From the NCBI GenBank assembly GCA_964609385.1, contig CAZSSM010000071.1:1-34761 (forward strand): 34,761 nucleotides of DNA. Direction: 5' to 3'. The notes under the pieces were generated by a model, which searched no databases, was not told the DNA's origin, and saw only the letters and a program-made list of their open reading frames with translations. The translations under genes were made by a program, and so were the position numbers. Positions 16,310-31,300 of this stretch are shown here, in pieces; position 1 is the stretch's first letter, and each line of letters opens with the position of its first letter. This DNA is from CAZSSM01 sp964609385 (lineage in GTDB: Bacteria > Planctomycetota > Planctomycetia > Isosphaerales > Isosphaeraceae).

Positions 16310-19300
16310 ATGCGGCATTTCCTCCCCAGGATTCCGGGTCTGCGTTTGTTCTCCCCAGAACGATCTGCCAACGCGCTATCCGGCAAACGGCGTCAGCCTC
16401 GTCGGAAGTCGGTTTCCCAGGAAATCTTGGAAAGCCGCGTTTTATTGACAGTCACCGCCGAGATCGATAACTCAGCGATCACCTTCGACAGTGGCACCGA
16501 TGGGCTCTCCACGGAGACGGTTTTTCTCAAGACCGAGGATGGATTGCTCCAGTGGAGCACAGACGGTTCGACATTTAGTCCCGACTTTGATTCGTCGACT
16601 AGCGGGGACCAGACGCTTGCGATCCAGGGCAGCACAGACCAGGCGATCACGGTCAATGGGGATGATATCGATCTGACCCTCCAGGATCTCGCGACTCAAG
16701 GGGCGAGTCTGGACTTGGATGTGGAGAGCGTCACGGTCCAGTCTGGGGCAACGGTTTCGACTGTACTCAATTCGAGCAGCGATGGCGCGGTGTCATTCTC
16801 GACCGTGACCTCGATCAGCCTGGATTCCGGGGCAACGCTCAATGCCGGTGATTCGGCGATCACGCTCACGGTCGATCAGACGCTCGACGACTTGCAAGTC
16901 AACGAGACCACCATCGATGCTTCGATCACTCTGACTGAAGCCACGATCACCGGTGGCGATGTGCAAATATCTATTTCCGGGGATTCGGGGCAGACTTCAG
17001 GTTTGGGTGCCGGAGTGAGCGAGTTTACCTTCGGCTCAGATAGTTTCCTGAGCGATTATTCGGTCGTAGGGGGCGTTGCCCAGGGGACGGCGACGTCAGA
17101 GATCAGCATCCACGGTGGCTCGATCAATGCCGGCTCGTTGGAAATCTCGGCCGACGCGACGGTCGACAGTGAGGTCGAAACGGTCACGATCATCGTCGGG
17201 ATTGCCGTGGCCACCGCCTATCCGACGGCGACGGTGACGATCGATGAGGGAGCGGAGATCACCACATCCGGTGACTTCTCGGTCTCGACCGATGCCAACT
17301 CGACGACGAACGCGAAGGTAACTCAGTTCGCCACTAATCATTCATCAACATCCTTAGAAAAATACAACTTTGCCGTTGCTGTCGCGGTGGGAGAGATCAA
17401 CTCCACGATCACCTTGGGTGATGATGCCTCGGTCACCTCGGGGGGAACAGCGAGCTTTTCCAGCACGGCGGACAAAGAAATCGCTGTGGGAGCCCTGGCC
17501 GCTGCCGGGCGCCAGGGGACCCTCGGGCTCGGCTTTGCGCTCTCGGAAGTCACCTCCACCGTCGAGGCCAATGTCAACGGCCAGGTCGTCTCATCCGGCA
17601 ATGTCGACATCTTGGCCGAGTTGAGTTCCACGACCAACACGACCTCAGCAACGGGGGCCGTCGGCGAGAGCAGCAGCGTCTCGGAGCTCAAAGCGAGCGT
17701 GGTCGGCGCCTTCAAAAATTTCGCGAACTTTGCCCGTCTCGGTAGCGTCGGCAACCTGTTCTCCAAAGTCGAAAGCAAGTTGGGGCGAAACCAGGCCGAC
17801 GCGACCCGAGATAATTCGGGATCGGGTGGGTTCAGTTTCGCCTTCCAAACCAACGATGTCACCGCCCAGATCGGTGATGGGGCGTCGGTCGAGTCGACTG
17901 ATGGGGGTGTCACCGTCGAAGCCAATTCGACGGATCGGATCAAGAACAAATCGACCAGCACCGCGGCGGCCAGCCGTACCGGGAAGAACACCCGTGCCAA
18001 GCAACTGAGTCTCGCCGTGGGCGTTGGCGAGTTGACGAATAATGCGACCGCTGCCATTGGTCGAGATGCCACTGTGACGGCGGCTGGCGATATCGTTGTC
18101 GAAGCCAACACTCGGGTTCCTTGGGAACAGCAGTATTACAACTGGTCGAGCTTTGGCGATGGTTTTGAGACGATTGTCAATAAGATCAATACCAACTTTG
18201 GTATTGAAGAAGGGCTCTTCACCACTTGGGCCGAGGCGACCGTCGGAAAGACCGAGGATCTCTCCGTCGGTGCGTCGTTCATGGTCTTCGTCATCGATGG
18301 GTCAAGCGATGCCTTCATCGGTGAAGGAGCCACCGTCGAGTCGGGCGGGCAGACCTCGGTCCTGGCGTTCAACGAGAATGATACGGTCAATTCGGCCGGT
18401 CAGTTGATTAGCTCTTTGCCGCTGCCCGAAGCGACGAAGATGGACCTCAAGGGAGCGGCGTCACGGGGCACGGGTGTGGGTGGCTCGATCGCCTCGATGA
18501 CCTACACCAACCATGCCACGGCCAAGATCAAGGGCGACGCGATTGTCAACACCGATGCCCTGTTGGTAATGGCCCGGGGTGATGAGCGGAACGTCTCGGT
18601 CGCCGCACAAGGCGGCAAGGCCGACGGCAAGTATGCGATCAACGGGGCGGGCAACCTCTTGATCCTCGATACGCTCACTTTGGCCCAGATCGATAGTGCT
18701 GCCCAGGTGACCGTCGGTGACCGGGACGTCCAGATCCCCCGCGACTACGACACGATCGACCTCAGTGGCGAGGGGTTCTTCTCGGACCTCCCCCAATTCG
18801 ATCCCTTCGATCAGATCGATGGGACGGTCGACGACCCAATTTACCGGGTCGATCTCTCGGACAACCAGATTGAGCTTCCGTATGATCATGGATTTGAGGA
18901 CGGTCAACTCGTCTACTATTCTAATGGGGGCGGCGTCGATATCGGCGGACTGAACGACGGGACGGCCTACGTCGTTCAGGTCGTCGATGACCACATCGTC
19001 CGGCTGGCCGAGATCGATGATGATACCGGGTCGCCGATCACCTTCAATCTCGATGCGACGGAGGGATCGGCCCACTCGTTACTGGCCGGATTTGCCCCGA
19101 GCGATGTCGACACTGATCCCAGCGAAGACGGGGTCGAATATGCAATCGAAGGGTTGCCGGACTACTGGGTCAATAATCGTCCAGTGGCTTATTTCATCGC
19201 CAGCGATGCGACGGCGTTCCCCACCCTCAACGTGGGCCAAACCTATTACCTGAGCGTCGATGACTCGGGCGGCATGCAATTGCTCGACGCCCCCGATGGC

Positions 19301-22300
19301 AACGTGATCTCCATCGACCCCACCCAGGCCAGTGGAACCCATTTCCTCGTCCCGACCCAGGAAGGGAACCTCGTCCTCGACAATCCGCTCCGGGCGTTGG
19401 ACTCCAACGGCGATGGCGAAATCTCGACCAGTGACGATCATATCTCCAATATTACAACAGACAATTACGTAACCGACCTGAGTCTCGTCGTGATCGCCGA
19501 CGACTACTCGGCGATGTATAGCGGGACGGGGGGGATTACTCGAGGCCGAAGTGTCGGAGTGGGGATCGCGTTGGGTGTGACGGTGATCGATCGGCAGACC
19601 TCGGCGATCATCGGTGACCTGGAGCGGGAACTCTCCGCGACGGAGGGGCAGGCCGTTGGGGTTGGGGTCGATAGTGAGGACGCGATTTATCTCGGCTACA
19701 ATCATGGGTTCTCTCAATCCGATCTGGTGACCTATGCCGCCGGTGGAGATTTCCCGATCGGTGGGCTCCGCGATGGCGAGTCGTATTACGTCAACATCGA
19801 TGCCGACTCGGATAACTCGGGTGATTCCACGATCAAGCTGGCTCGCTCGGTCTTGGAAGCCTTGGAAGACGTCTCGACGCTCTTCAGTGCCTCGGATGTC
19901 TCGTCGAGCCTAGGCAGTGATAGTATCGACCTCGGTTACGAACACGGATTCCAACTGGGCGACTGGGTCCGCTTCAGCGCAGGCAGTGGAGACGCGATCG
20001 GCGGACTCGATGAGGAGACCAACTACTACGTCATCCCGCTCAGTTCGACCGAGATCGCTCTCGCCGAGTCGCAAGCCTTGGCCAACGAGATGTTCCTGGA
20101 GATCTTCAATCCTAGGGACACCGTCAGCGACGATACCTTGGTCTTTGCGCATGATCACAGCTTCGTTGCTGGACAACGCCTGATCTACTCGGCCGGGGGT
20201 GGGACAGAGATCGGGGGCCTGAGCGATGGTCAGGTGGTCGTCGTCTCAGAGGTCGTCGATGAGTTCACCATCAGTCTTGAGACGCTCGACGGCACGGCGA
20301 TCAGCCTGGATGCCTCCTCCTCGGTCGGCCAAACTCATGCTCTACAGCCCGGCTTCCTGGGAACCAGCAGCGCGGTCTCCACGACCAACGAACTCGACTT
20401 GGGTTACACGTACAGCCTCAATAATGGAGATCTGGTCTATTACACCGCGGTGCATTCTTCGACAACTCCGACACCGATCACGGGCCTGACCAGCGGTCAG
20501 GTCTATTACGTGGTGAGCACCGATGCGACGAGCATGAGGCTGGCATCGACCGAGGAGTTGGCCGAGAAGGCCCGCTGGTGGTACTTCGACTCGACCTCGG
20601 ACCTCAGTGACACGACCGACGACTCCGGCACCACGAGTTCGACGATCACCTTTGCTCAGCCCCATCCGTACGTTTTGAACGATGAGCTAGTCTACACGAT
20701 CACTGACTTCTACGAGGACCCGACCAGCGAGACGATCGAACCGCTGCAATATGTTGACCCGACCGACGGAACGACCAAGACCCTCGCCGAAGGCCAGACT
20801 GTCTATGCCATCCCAGCCGTCGGACTGGATGTGGTCGATATGGATGCCGGTGAGGACACGACGATCTACTTCGGCTTGCAGATCGCCCTGGAGCCAGATG
20901 GCCAAGCGATTCAGTTAATCAACACGGATTCGGCCGGGATCCATGGGTTCCGCTCGGATGCTTCGGCGGTCCAGATTTCGGCAGTCAGTGACACCGGGAC
21001 AACGCACTTCCTCCAGTCGTATCAACGAGTGGATCTAGACGCCTCCGATAGCTCGGGCCAAGACTATGCCATTCGTCTTGCCCTCGATCCCTCAAGCGCC
21101 ACCAAGGCGACCCATGGACTGGGCCGAACCTTCGATCCCGATACGGCCATCGGTGGCTCGGGCACGTCGATCAACCTGGGCTACACCCATGGCTTCCAAA
21201 CCGGTGATGCGGTCGTCTACAGCAATGGCCGGGGTACGAGCATCGATGGAATCGGTCATGGTAACGTTTACTATGTGGTTTCCGTCGATGAGACGACGAT
21301 CCAACTGACCAAGACGGCCGAGGATGCCACGTCGGACGATCCGGACGTGATCTCACTCAACTCGGACGTCGCCACTGGTTCGCTGCACGGCTTCGGCCTG
21401 GCCTTCGATGCCAATCCGATCGTCGACAGCCCGACCAACACGATCCACTTTGGCCATGCTCACGGCTTCGACGATGGTGATTCGGTCGTCTACCAGACCA
21501 ACGGGGGAGCGGCGATCGGTGGGCTGACTGACGGCCAAGTCTACACTGTGCAACTCGTCGGTGATGACGGCACCTCGCTTCAGTTGCTCGATGCCGACGG
21601 GGATGTGATCGATTTGGATGGCACCTTGGCCACCGGCACCTCGCAAAGCCTGGGGGATCTGCTCTCCGACGCCGGCTTCGTCACCGTTGCCGGTGAGGGA
21701 TTGGTCAGCTCGCACAACGACGGCGAGATCATCTCCTTAGCGCTGGCTTCGGTTCTGCCTGCCCCCAAGGTGGCCGGCAATGACAGTAACGTCGAAGTCG
21801 ACAACGATAACAACGCAGACGATGACGCTGATGCAGACGTTGGCGACGATGATGTAGCCGATGAGGACGAGAACAACAACGCCAGATCAGCCATGGCGGC
21901 CGCTGCAAGTTTTGCGATCAACGTTGTGGCTGATACGACCTATGCCTACATCAAGAACACGGACTTCGTCGCGACAGGCTTGACTCTTTCAGCGATTAAC
22001 ACGACCACGATTGATACGGGGACCGGGGCGATCTCGATCGCCACTCAGGGGGATGATCCGGAAGGCTTGGCCGGGGCCTTCTCGATCAACGTTGTGGCCA
22101 ACGTGACCCGGGCGTTGATCGAAGATGCGACGGTCAACCTGACCGCTGGGGAACTGGATGTCGCGGCCACCAACACCAGTAACATCGTTGCAGTCGCGAT
22201 GGGTCTGGCTGGGTCCTCGGGCTCCTTCGACCTGGCCGGCTCGGTGGTTTTCAACGTGGTCGATTCGGATGCCCTGGCGTTGATCAAGGGCTCGACGATC

Positions 22301-25300
22301 AACGTCAGCGACGGTTCCCTGGCGTCGGCAAGCGGGGATGTTTCGGTTCAAGCAACATCGACCAACACGATCCTGGCGATCGCCGGGGCTTTCTCGGGGA
22401 GCGTGGCCAGCTCCGGCACAAGCTCCAACACCGGCGTGGGTGTTGCCGTGGCGTTCAACCTGATCGTCAACCCCCGAGGCTCCGATGATGACCCGAGCGG
22501 AACGGCGGCGATCATCTCCGACACCGATTTGAGTGCCGATGGAGTGATCGATGTCTCGGCCTCGACCGACAACACGATCGATAGCGTCGCCGCCGCGATC
22601 GCCTTTGCTTTTGGGGGCAAGTCGACCGCGCTGGCTTTCAGCTTTAGTGTCAACACCATCGCCGTACCCACTCGGGCTGCGATCCGGCGGTCCGGTGATG
22701 GCGATCTGGGGGTTTCCGGCGATGAAGGTGTCTGGGTCTCGGCTCAAGATGACTCGTCGATCGTCTCGGTCGCCGGCGATGTCTCATTGGCGGGGGACTC
22801 GGCCAATGGATTCGCCTTGAGCCTGAACGTGACCCGAAATTTGGTGGTCGCGGATGCAACCGACACGACAGTGACCTCCAGCTCCGGCGACGTTCGGGTC
22901 ACCGCACACGCCACGCCGATCATCACCTCGATCGCCGCCGGGGGGACCGTCAGTGAAGAGGCGGCGCGGCAGGGGTCGTTCTCGGTGGTAGTGACCACGA
23001 ATACGACTCATGCGTACATCACCGGAAGTTCCACCGAGGTCATGGCCGATGGCAGCGTCCTGGTCTCGGCTTCGGATCGGAGCAAGATCTTCTCGCTGGG
23101 CGGCAGCATCGTCGTCAGTGGAGTTACGGGCGAATCGGGGCAGCCGCTCTCTTCGGTGGGGATCGCCAACTCGACGTTGGTGACGGTCAACTCGGTTACT
23201 GCGGCGATCGAGGAGGACGTCACCGTCCAAGCCAACGGCAACCAAACGGCCATCACGGGGTATGACCAGGTCGGCGTGCTTGTCTCAGCGACTTCCGACG
23301 ACACGATCACAACCATCGCCGCTGGGGCCGTGCTCGACGTTGCGTCGAGCAACATCTCGATCGCCGGTTCGGCAACGGTCACCGTACTCACCGAGACGAC
23401 CGAAGCGTGGATCGGGGATGGTGCGCAGATTAATCTGGCGACCTCAGATGAGGGCGACAGCCAAGATGTCGTGGTCACGGCTGATGAGACGACCACCCTG
23501 TTCGGGGTCGCCGGTGCTGCCGATGTCTCGATTGAAGGTACCGGTGTTGGGGCCGGTGTCGACGTCAGTGTGATTACCAAGCATGTCGAGGCTTGGCTTG
23601 GCTTGGGGGCCGACGTCGAGGCGACCGGCGATGTGATCGTTCAGGCCACCTCGCACGAAGACGCCACCTCGATCACCGGCACGATCGCCGTGGGGGCCTC
23701 GCAAGGAGCGATCGCCGGTAGCGTTGGCGTCTCGACCTACGACATCACTACCAAGGCCGAGATCCAAAGCAGCAGTGCGAGCCAGACAACCGTGGATGCC
23801 GGCGGCAGCGTCTTGGTCGCCGCCGAGGAACGGACCGAGATGGTCCTGGTCAACGCCGACTTCGCCGCATCGGCGGAGGACGGCATCGGTGGCTCGATCG
23901 GCATTCCGGTGGTCATCAAGACGACCGAAGCGACCATTGGTGACTCGGCGATCGTCGACGCTTTGGGTGGTGGTGACGGCTTGACTGTCAACACGGGCAC
24001 CTTCGAGACCTTCAGCGGAGATACATCGCACAGCGGACTGGTCGACAGCCTCGACCTCGGCAACAGCAGTCTGCCGATCGCCGACAAGGGCTATCTCGAG
24101 AACAGCAACGCGACGCCCGAGCAACTCACCGCGTTCCGTGGCGTGGCAGTGACGGCCGTCAACAGCGACCAGATCGAACTCTACAATGTGGGCGCCTCGG
24201 CCTCATCGGAGGCGGCGGTGCAAGTCTCGCTGGGTGTCAACGACCTCAACGTCGACACGACCGCAACGATCGGCAGCAGTGCCCAGATCAACCAGACGGC
24301 CGCCTCCTCGGCCTCGGCCGACGACGACCAATCGGTGCACGTCGCCGCCGGCGCCGACTTCTTCACCCGGTCGATCCTCGGCGGCCTCTCGGTGTCCGGC
24401 AACGCGTCGGCGACTCCGGGTGTGGGTGTGGCCTACGTTACGATGGACACCGAAGCCACCATCGGTGAGTCGGCCGACGTCGACGCGGTCAAGAACGTTC
24501 ATGTCTTCGCACACAACTCAGAGGACATGGAAGTCGTCGGGATCGCCGTGGCTGGGACCTCGGGCGAGTTGGCTGCCGCCGGCTCCTTCGCGGTGATCGA
24601 TTTGAACAACACCACGATCGCCTCGATCGGTGACTCGGCGACCATCGACGCCGGAGGCAACGTCACGGTCATGGCCCAGGACCTGACCGACTCCGACATC
24701 ATCGCCGGCGCCGCGGGGGTGGCCGCCGGCGGGGGTGGTGTGGGGGTCTCGGTCGGCCTCTCACTGATCAGCAAAGAAACCCGGGCCTTCATCGGTGATG
24801 GCGCGACCGTCGACGCCAAGGGCCAAGGCGACGACAACACTTTCGACATCCGAACCAATGATTTTGGTAACGATGGCAGCTTCGTCACCGAATCGCTGCG
24901 TGGTGTCGGCGTCAGCGCCTACACGGTCGAGGACATGTTTGCCGGAACCGCTGCGGGAGCCGGTGGCGTCGCCGTCGGACTGGCCGGAGCGATCACCTGG
25001 CAACAGATCGATTCGGACACCCGGGCCTATATCGATCGCAACGCCTTGATCAACACCGCTTCGGACAACAGCAGCGCCGCCCACGCCAACCAGGATGTCG
25101 CGGTCACGGCGTTCAACCAGGTGACCGCCACCGGCTTCGGCGGCGCGATCGATGGCGGAGCCTTCGGCTTCGGCGCGGCCGTCGACATCGGCACGATCGC
25201 AAACGTGACCGAAGCGGCGATCCTGGCCGACGTCGATGACGACGATACGTCGCTCTCCAACAGCGGCGAGGTCTTCGCCCGCAACGACGTCCGGGCCGAG

Positions 25301-28300
25301 GCGGGCTCGGACCGCTCGATCACCTCGCTGGCGGCCTCGGCCGGCGGCGGGACCTTCGCGCTGCAGGTCGGGCTGTCGCTCTGGACCATCGGCGATCGCG
25401 TCAGCGCCAACTATGATGTCGACGGCCAAACCCAGAGCCCAATCAGTGGAATCGACTCCTCGACTGAGGACGTCGGCAACGACACAACCGACGTCGATGC
25501 CGGTTACGAGGGCACCGGTTCGAACAATCAGGGCGACAACTCGGACAGCGTTGCCACAAACGTCGGGACGGCGACCGATCGTCTGGGCAGCTTCACCGAC
25601 CTGTTGATCTTCGGCGATACCTTGGTCAGCGGGACCAACGCCTATTTCGGAGCCAACGGAACGGTCAATGCCGGGGACGAGGTCTCGGCGATCTCCCAAG
25701 AGCAATCCAGCGTCACGTCGGTCGGGGGAGCCTTGGCTGCCGGAGTCGTGGGGGCCGGGGCTGGTGTGGCGATCGCCAACATCGCGTCGAAGGCCGAGGC
25801 CACGATCGAGGACGGGGCGATCGTCACGGCCGGTGGCGATCTCACCATCCACGCGTCGGCCGACGAGTCGACCAGCAACTACGCGGTGGCCGGCTCGGCC
25901 GGCTATGTGGCCGTCGCGGCCCAGTATGCCGAGTCGGACGTCAAGAGCGTGCAGAGCGCCTCGATCGGCGCGGGCGTTCAGATCCTCGAGGCCGACGCGG
26001 TGACCGTGGAGGCCGCGCAGACCCGAGACCTCCACGCCTTCACCGCCGGGGCCGAGGCGGGAACGATCGGTGTGGCTGGGTTCGCCGGCACGCTGGTCGT
26101 CGGGGGGGGGACGGTCGAGGCGGTCGTCGCGGAGAACGCCCAGATCGGAACTGCCTCACAGGGCGTCGGTTCGGTCGCGATCTCGGCCACGAGCACGACC
26201 GAGCAGGCTAAGGCGGAGACCTATGCCGTGGGCGGCGGCCTCGGTTTGGCCGTGGAGGCCGGCAGCGTCCAGGCGAAGGTCGATCCGACGGTCCAGGCGG
26301 CGACTCTCGATTCGGTCCAGATCTATGCCGAAGGTGACGTGTCGGTCGGTGCCAACGCTTCGGCGGTGGTCGAGTCTTACGGCTATGGCGTGGAGATCGC
26401 GGCGGGTGTGGCCGGGGGCTCGATGTCGGTGCTCTCGGTGGTCTCCCCAACGATCGTGGCCGAGTTGGGCTCGAGCAACACGGTGGTCTCCGGTGGCGAT
26501 GTGACCGTTAACGCCGAGCAGACCTTGGTCGACGACAACCAGTCGGCCTATGCGTACGGCTTTGGCGTCTCAGCATCGCTGTTTCTGTCGATCGCGGGGG
26601 TATCCGCCAAGGCGACCAGTGAGACCTCGGCCACCGCAATCATCGGCGCGGATTCGAACGTGACGGCTGCTTCGGGGACGGTCACGGTCGAATCAGGGAT
26701 CGCCAACGACCTCGGCGCGGTGACCGACGGGGGCAGCGGCGGTGGGATCAGTGCCTCCGGGTCCAACGTCTCGGTGATCGACGTGACGACGACCTCGGTG
26801 GCCATCGTCGATGACGGTGTCAGCATCACTGCCGAGACGCTGGAGATCGTCGCCACCGGCACCGATACCGCCGACGGCCAAGCGGCCAACAACAAGTTCT
26901 CTTTCGGCTTCACCTCGACGACAAACAACTCCTCGGACGATCTCTTCGCCTCGCAAGTCGACATCACCATCAACAGCACCACCAGCGCCTCGATCGGGGA
27001 CAACACGTCGACGAGCCAGGCGATTGACGTGACCACCTTGAAGATCACCGCCGACCACGAGAACGTGATTTCCGGCTCGGCCGAGGACGTCTCCGTCGGT
27101 ATCATCGCCGGACTCGGCGGGGCCGGTTTCGGCGCCGACCTCGACGCGACGGTGAGTGCCGCGATCGGCGAGGACGTCGTGGCGAACGCCGAGACGATCG
27201 CCATGACTGCCGGCAACACGTCCGGCTTGGCCGAGGACAGCACGGGCTTCACCGAGGCCGTCGACGCCACCAGCGCCACCGGCGGGGTCGGGGCTTCGGC
27301 CAAGGTGGTCAACGAGATCGATGTCGACCACGTCACGACCGCAACGATCGGCGAGGGAGCCCAAGTCAACGCCGATTACAGCCTGGTGGGTAGTCCCTCG
27401 GCGGTCGCCGGCGGCGTGGACATCGAGGCGTCCAACGACGCCAACCTGCTCAGCACGGCCAATCTCGGTGCGGCGAGCTTGCTGGGTGCCTCGACCAACG
27501 CACAGGCCACGATCGATCTGGGAACGTACGAAGCGATCGCCGCGGTCGGTGACGATGCGGTGCTCAAGAGCTCGGGTGAGATCAGCCTCGCGACGCTCTC
27601 CAATGCCAATCTGCGGGCCACGACCAACGCCATCGGTAAGGGCCTCTTTGTCGGAACCAAGGCTGTCGGCTCATCGACCGTCGATGCCGACAACGAAGTG
27701 CGGATCGGCTCGGGAGCGACCATTGAGTCGGAGGACGACGTTAATCTGTTGGCCGGCCAGATCGGTGTCCTGGAGAATGTCGGCGATCCGGTGCCGGCGC
27801 TCAACAGCTTCACTCTAAACGGGAGCACCGATGCGTATGCCACCGACCAGGTCTCCAGCGACGGCGGAGTCTCGGCGACCGCCTCGGTCGATCAAACCAA
27901 CGAGGTGACCATTGCCGAGGACGCCACGGTCCGTGCGGTCAGCGACGCCTACTTCCTGACCGATGCGGGTGTTGTCCTGACCGAGGCTTCGGCCTCGTTC
28001 CAGTCGGTCACGGGCTCGCTCGATTCCACCGAGACCGAGACCGACGATGCGAACAATCTGGTCGTCGTCGACGGCGACGTCGAGGTCGGACTGTTCAACC
28101 GCCGGACCCTCGAATTCGATTCCGACGCGAACCCGATCAGCGACACGATCGACACCGACGCGATCACGATCGACGCCAACACCGATATGGACCAAACCCT
28201 GGAGGACCGGATCAACACGATGGTTCAGGAGGCCGCCTACTTCTCCGGCACCTCGATGGACGAGGCCTTCGAAGAGCAACGCACCTTCTGGACGGATCTG

Positions 28301-31300
28301 GTCGCTCAACTCGGTGGCAATCTGGAATTCGTGGATGGTGAAGCGATCGTCTCCGAAATCGTCCTACCGACCGCATCTATTCTGGATGTATACGTGACGT
28401 CCGGTAATATCTATGTCGAGGGTAAGAACCTTCGGGGTTCGGGGAGCCTGACCGCACCGACCGACACCACCATCGAGGTCGTCAACAACTCGAACCTGAC
28501 CCTCGACTTCAGCGACCTGACGATTCCCGACCGGCCCGGCGGTCAGGTTCGACTCAACCGCGTCCGAGTCGACGGCGTTGAGGCCGTCAAGGCGCTCAAC
28601 ACCAATAGTAGCCTCGATAGCCTCGTCGACATCACCTTCAACTTTAGCTACGAAACCGACTCCACGGCCGATGCCGACACCGAGCCGTTGATCTCGGTGA
28701 CTAACGTGCCCGTGGCTGGTGAAGAGATCGACGCCAACCTGTTCTTCAACGGCGACGTGACCAACCGGAGCGGTGATGTCGACCTCGATGGCGGCGACGG
28801 CAGCGTCCTGGTCAACGGCGGGATGACCGCCGGCAGCTTAGCCATTTCCAGCGGCGGCGACTTCGTCTTCGGCGACTCCGACACCGACGGTGATGGCTTC
28901 TTCCACGTTGGCGGCGACCCGTTCGACCTCTATTCCGACGTCGCTGGGGCGAACGAGGCTGCCGACAGCCAGGTCTCCGACGTCACCGAGCCGATTGCCG
29001 GAACGACTGGGAGTGTCAGCGATGACGCCGGTTCGACGATCGTCGCTGGTAACGTTTTGATCACGGCTGAGAACATCAACATCAACGGGATCATCCAGAG
29101 TGGGATCCCATACCACACCGTCACGATCTCGGACCCGGACGGCGACCTCGATTCGGTCATCCAGGCCGCGACCGACGCCTACGAGGCCGCTGATGCGTCC
29201 GACGCCAGCGACCTCCGATACGTGACGCTCGACTCGAAGTATCTGTCCTCGGCCACCGGTAATGCTAGCGATGACCTCTTCGACAGCATCAGCGACACGC
29301 TCGTGCTCCAGTGGGATGCTCAGGAGCAAACCCTCATCCTCGTCGGCGAGATCGAAGTCCGCGGCGGCTTCATGCAACTGACGGCCAACCGGATCATCAA
29401 TAGCTCTGGCGGGGAGCTTCGCGTCCTCGACGGCTACGGGACGATCGATATCGCCAACGAGACCGACCTGCCCATCACCCTGAGCAATCTGGATGTCGGC
29501 AGCGGGACCGATGACGCCGAGGGGATCGAGGGCACGATCATCCTCACGGAGAAGGCCCGCCATGCCGAGGCCGCCAGCGGCCAGTCGGCCTTGATTACCG
29601 TGTTCACCCGAGCCGACGACCAGGTGACCGTCACCACGAACTCCACCGTCGACTCCTCCGGCAACCCGGCAAGCGCCACAACCACCGCCGGCGACACGGT
29701 CACCTACACTCCGTTGGAGGGCACGCGTTATCAGTGGGTTTCGGCTGGGACTGAGGGCACTATCCAAGTCTATGAGCTGAACGGTCGGAGTTCCAAGCCG
29801 ACCTTCGACGAGATCGTCACTGAGGACAACCTCGTTTCCGAAACCGACGACGGCAGGAGCGACCTCACTTCGAGGGGCTCGGTCGTGACCGTCGATACCG
29901 AAATTGAAACTGATATCTACACTTACGAGTTTTCTGAAATCGTTGATTCAGTTTATAATTACTGGTACGATTACCAAACGAGACACATTAATGCATTGAC
30001 GAGAAAAGTCGAGTCGATCACTTACGACGAGCGGATCACCCGGACCATCGGGACGCGGACGACCCACATCAATTCGGTGAAGGCCGATTACCCGATCACC
30101 GTCACGTTCCTGGGCGACTCGGGTGCCATCAACGTCGACTCGCTGGGTTCGGTGATCGTTGGGGGCAGCCTCTCCGCGCCGGGCGGCCAGGTGACGATCA
30201 ATGCGGGCGTCGACACCAGCGGGGAGGTGACCAATGATGCAGCGACGATCGAGTCGTCCGACTCGGATGGCGTAATTGAGGCCAACCAGATCGACCTCAA
30301 CGCCCCGGGAGGCATCGGCACGGATGGACCAGACAACTACGACCAGAATTCAGCCGCCGACGAAACCGCCGTCGAGGCCACCAGCGACGGCGACATCAGC
30401 CTCTCCTCGGCCTCGGACGTTGTGACCCTCTCGAGCGTCGTCGCCGGTACGGACAGTCTGGTGACCATCGAGGCGACGGCCGGGGCCATCGCCGGCGTCT
30501 CGGGCACCTCTAGCGTCATCACGGCGGGGTCGATCGACCTGACCGCCGCCTCCGATGTGGGGACCGCCGACCAATCCCTGAATATCGACACGGGCGGGTC
30601 GAGCGATCAAACGCTCACCCTCAACGCGGGCAACGACGCGTACGTCCGGGAAGTCGAAGGTGACCTTTACGTGAGTCTCATCGAAGCGGTCGACGTCTCC
30701 CTCTTCGTGGACGACGGCAGCCTCCTCGATGCAACGGCCTTCGAAGGAGCCGATCGCGATGCCGCCACAATCGACGACCTGGTCAGCCTCTGGGAGAGCT
30801 TGGGCCTGATTAACGACGCCGCTGAGGACCGCAAGGCCCTGATCCTCAGCGATGCCGTCTCGCTCCACAACTACGAGTACGAGCAATACTGGACCCAGCG
30901 ATCGGCCATGGACGACCCGACCGATCCCTCATCGTTCGACTTCCAGTTCAGCGATGAGAAGGTCGAGCGGATGTTGGAGCTAGGCTACACCAGCGTCCAG
31001 ATCTCCAACCTCGAATCCTCAGCGACCGCCCGGTTCCTCGAACTCAACGATGTCTACGGGCCAGGCGGGACCTATGTCACCAACAACGACACCTCCTACG
31101 ATCCCGATACCTTCGATACCGACTTCGATTACCAGCTCACCGATGACGAGATCGCGGACCTCACCGCCGACCTCGCCTTCACCGAGGACGGCTTGCTCTG
31201 GAACCTCTCGACGGGGGTGACCGATCGGACCGACACGACCGCCTTCGACGAATCGCCCAATATCATCGCTCAGTCGATCTCTGTCGTCGCGAGCGACGCT

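Noticed and set aside
15400..16310. Terminal inverted repeats or target duplication of an intact insertion sequence
   Set aside because: No matching ends could be found by eye on either side of the transposase remnant, and the catalytic domain is missing, so no element boundaries are claimed.
24761..26035. Long minus-strand open frame (424 codons) opposite the giant gene
   Set aside because: It lies wholly antisense to a continuous repeat-rich coding frame. Its Arg/Asp/Gly/Val-rich translation has no domain and arises from the codon bias of the plus strand. The same applies to minus-strand frames at 26548-27369, 28838-29767, 31019-31816 and 33566-34480.
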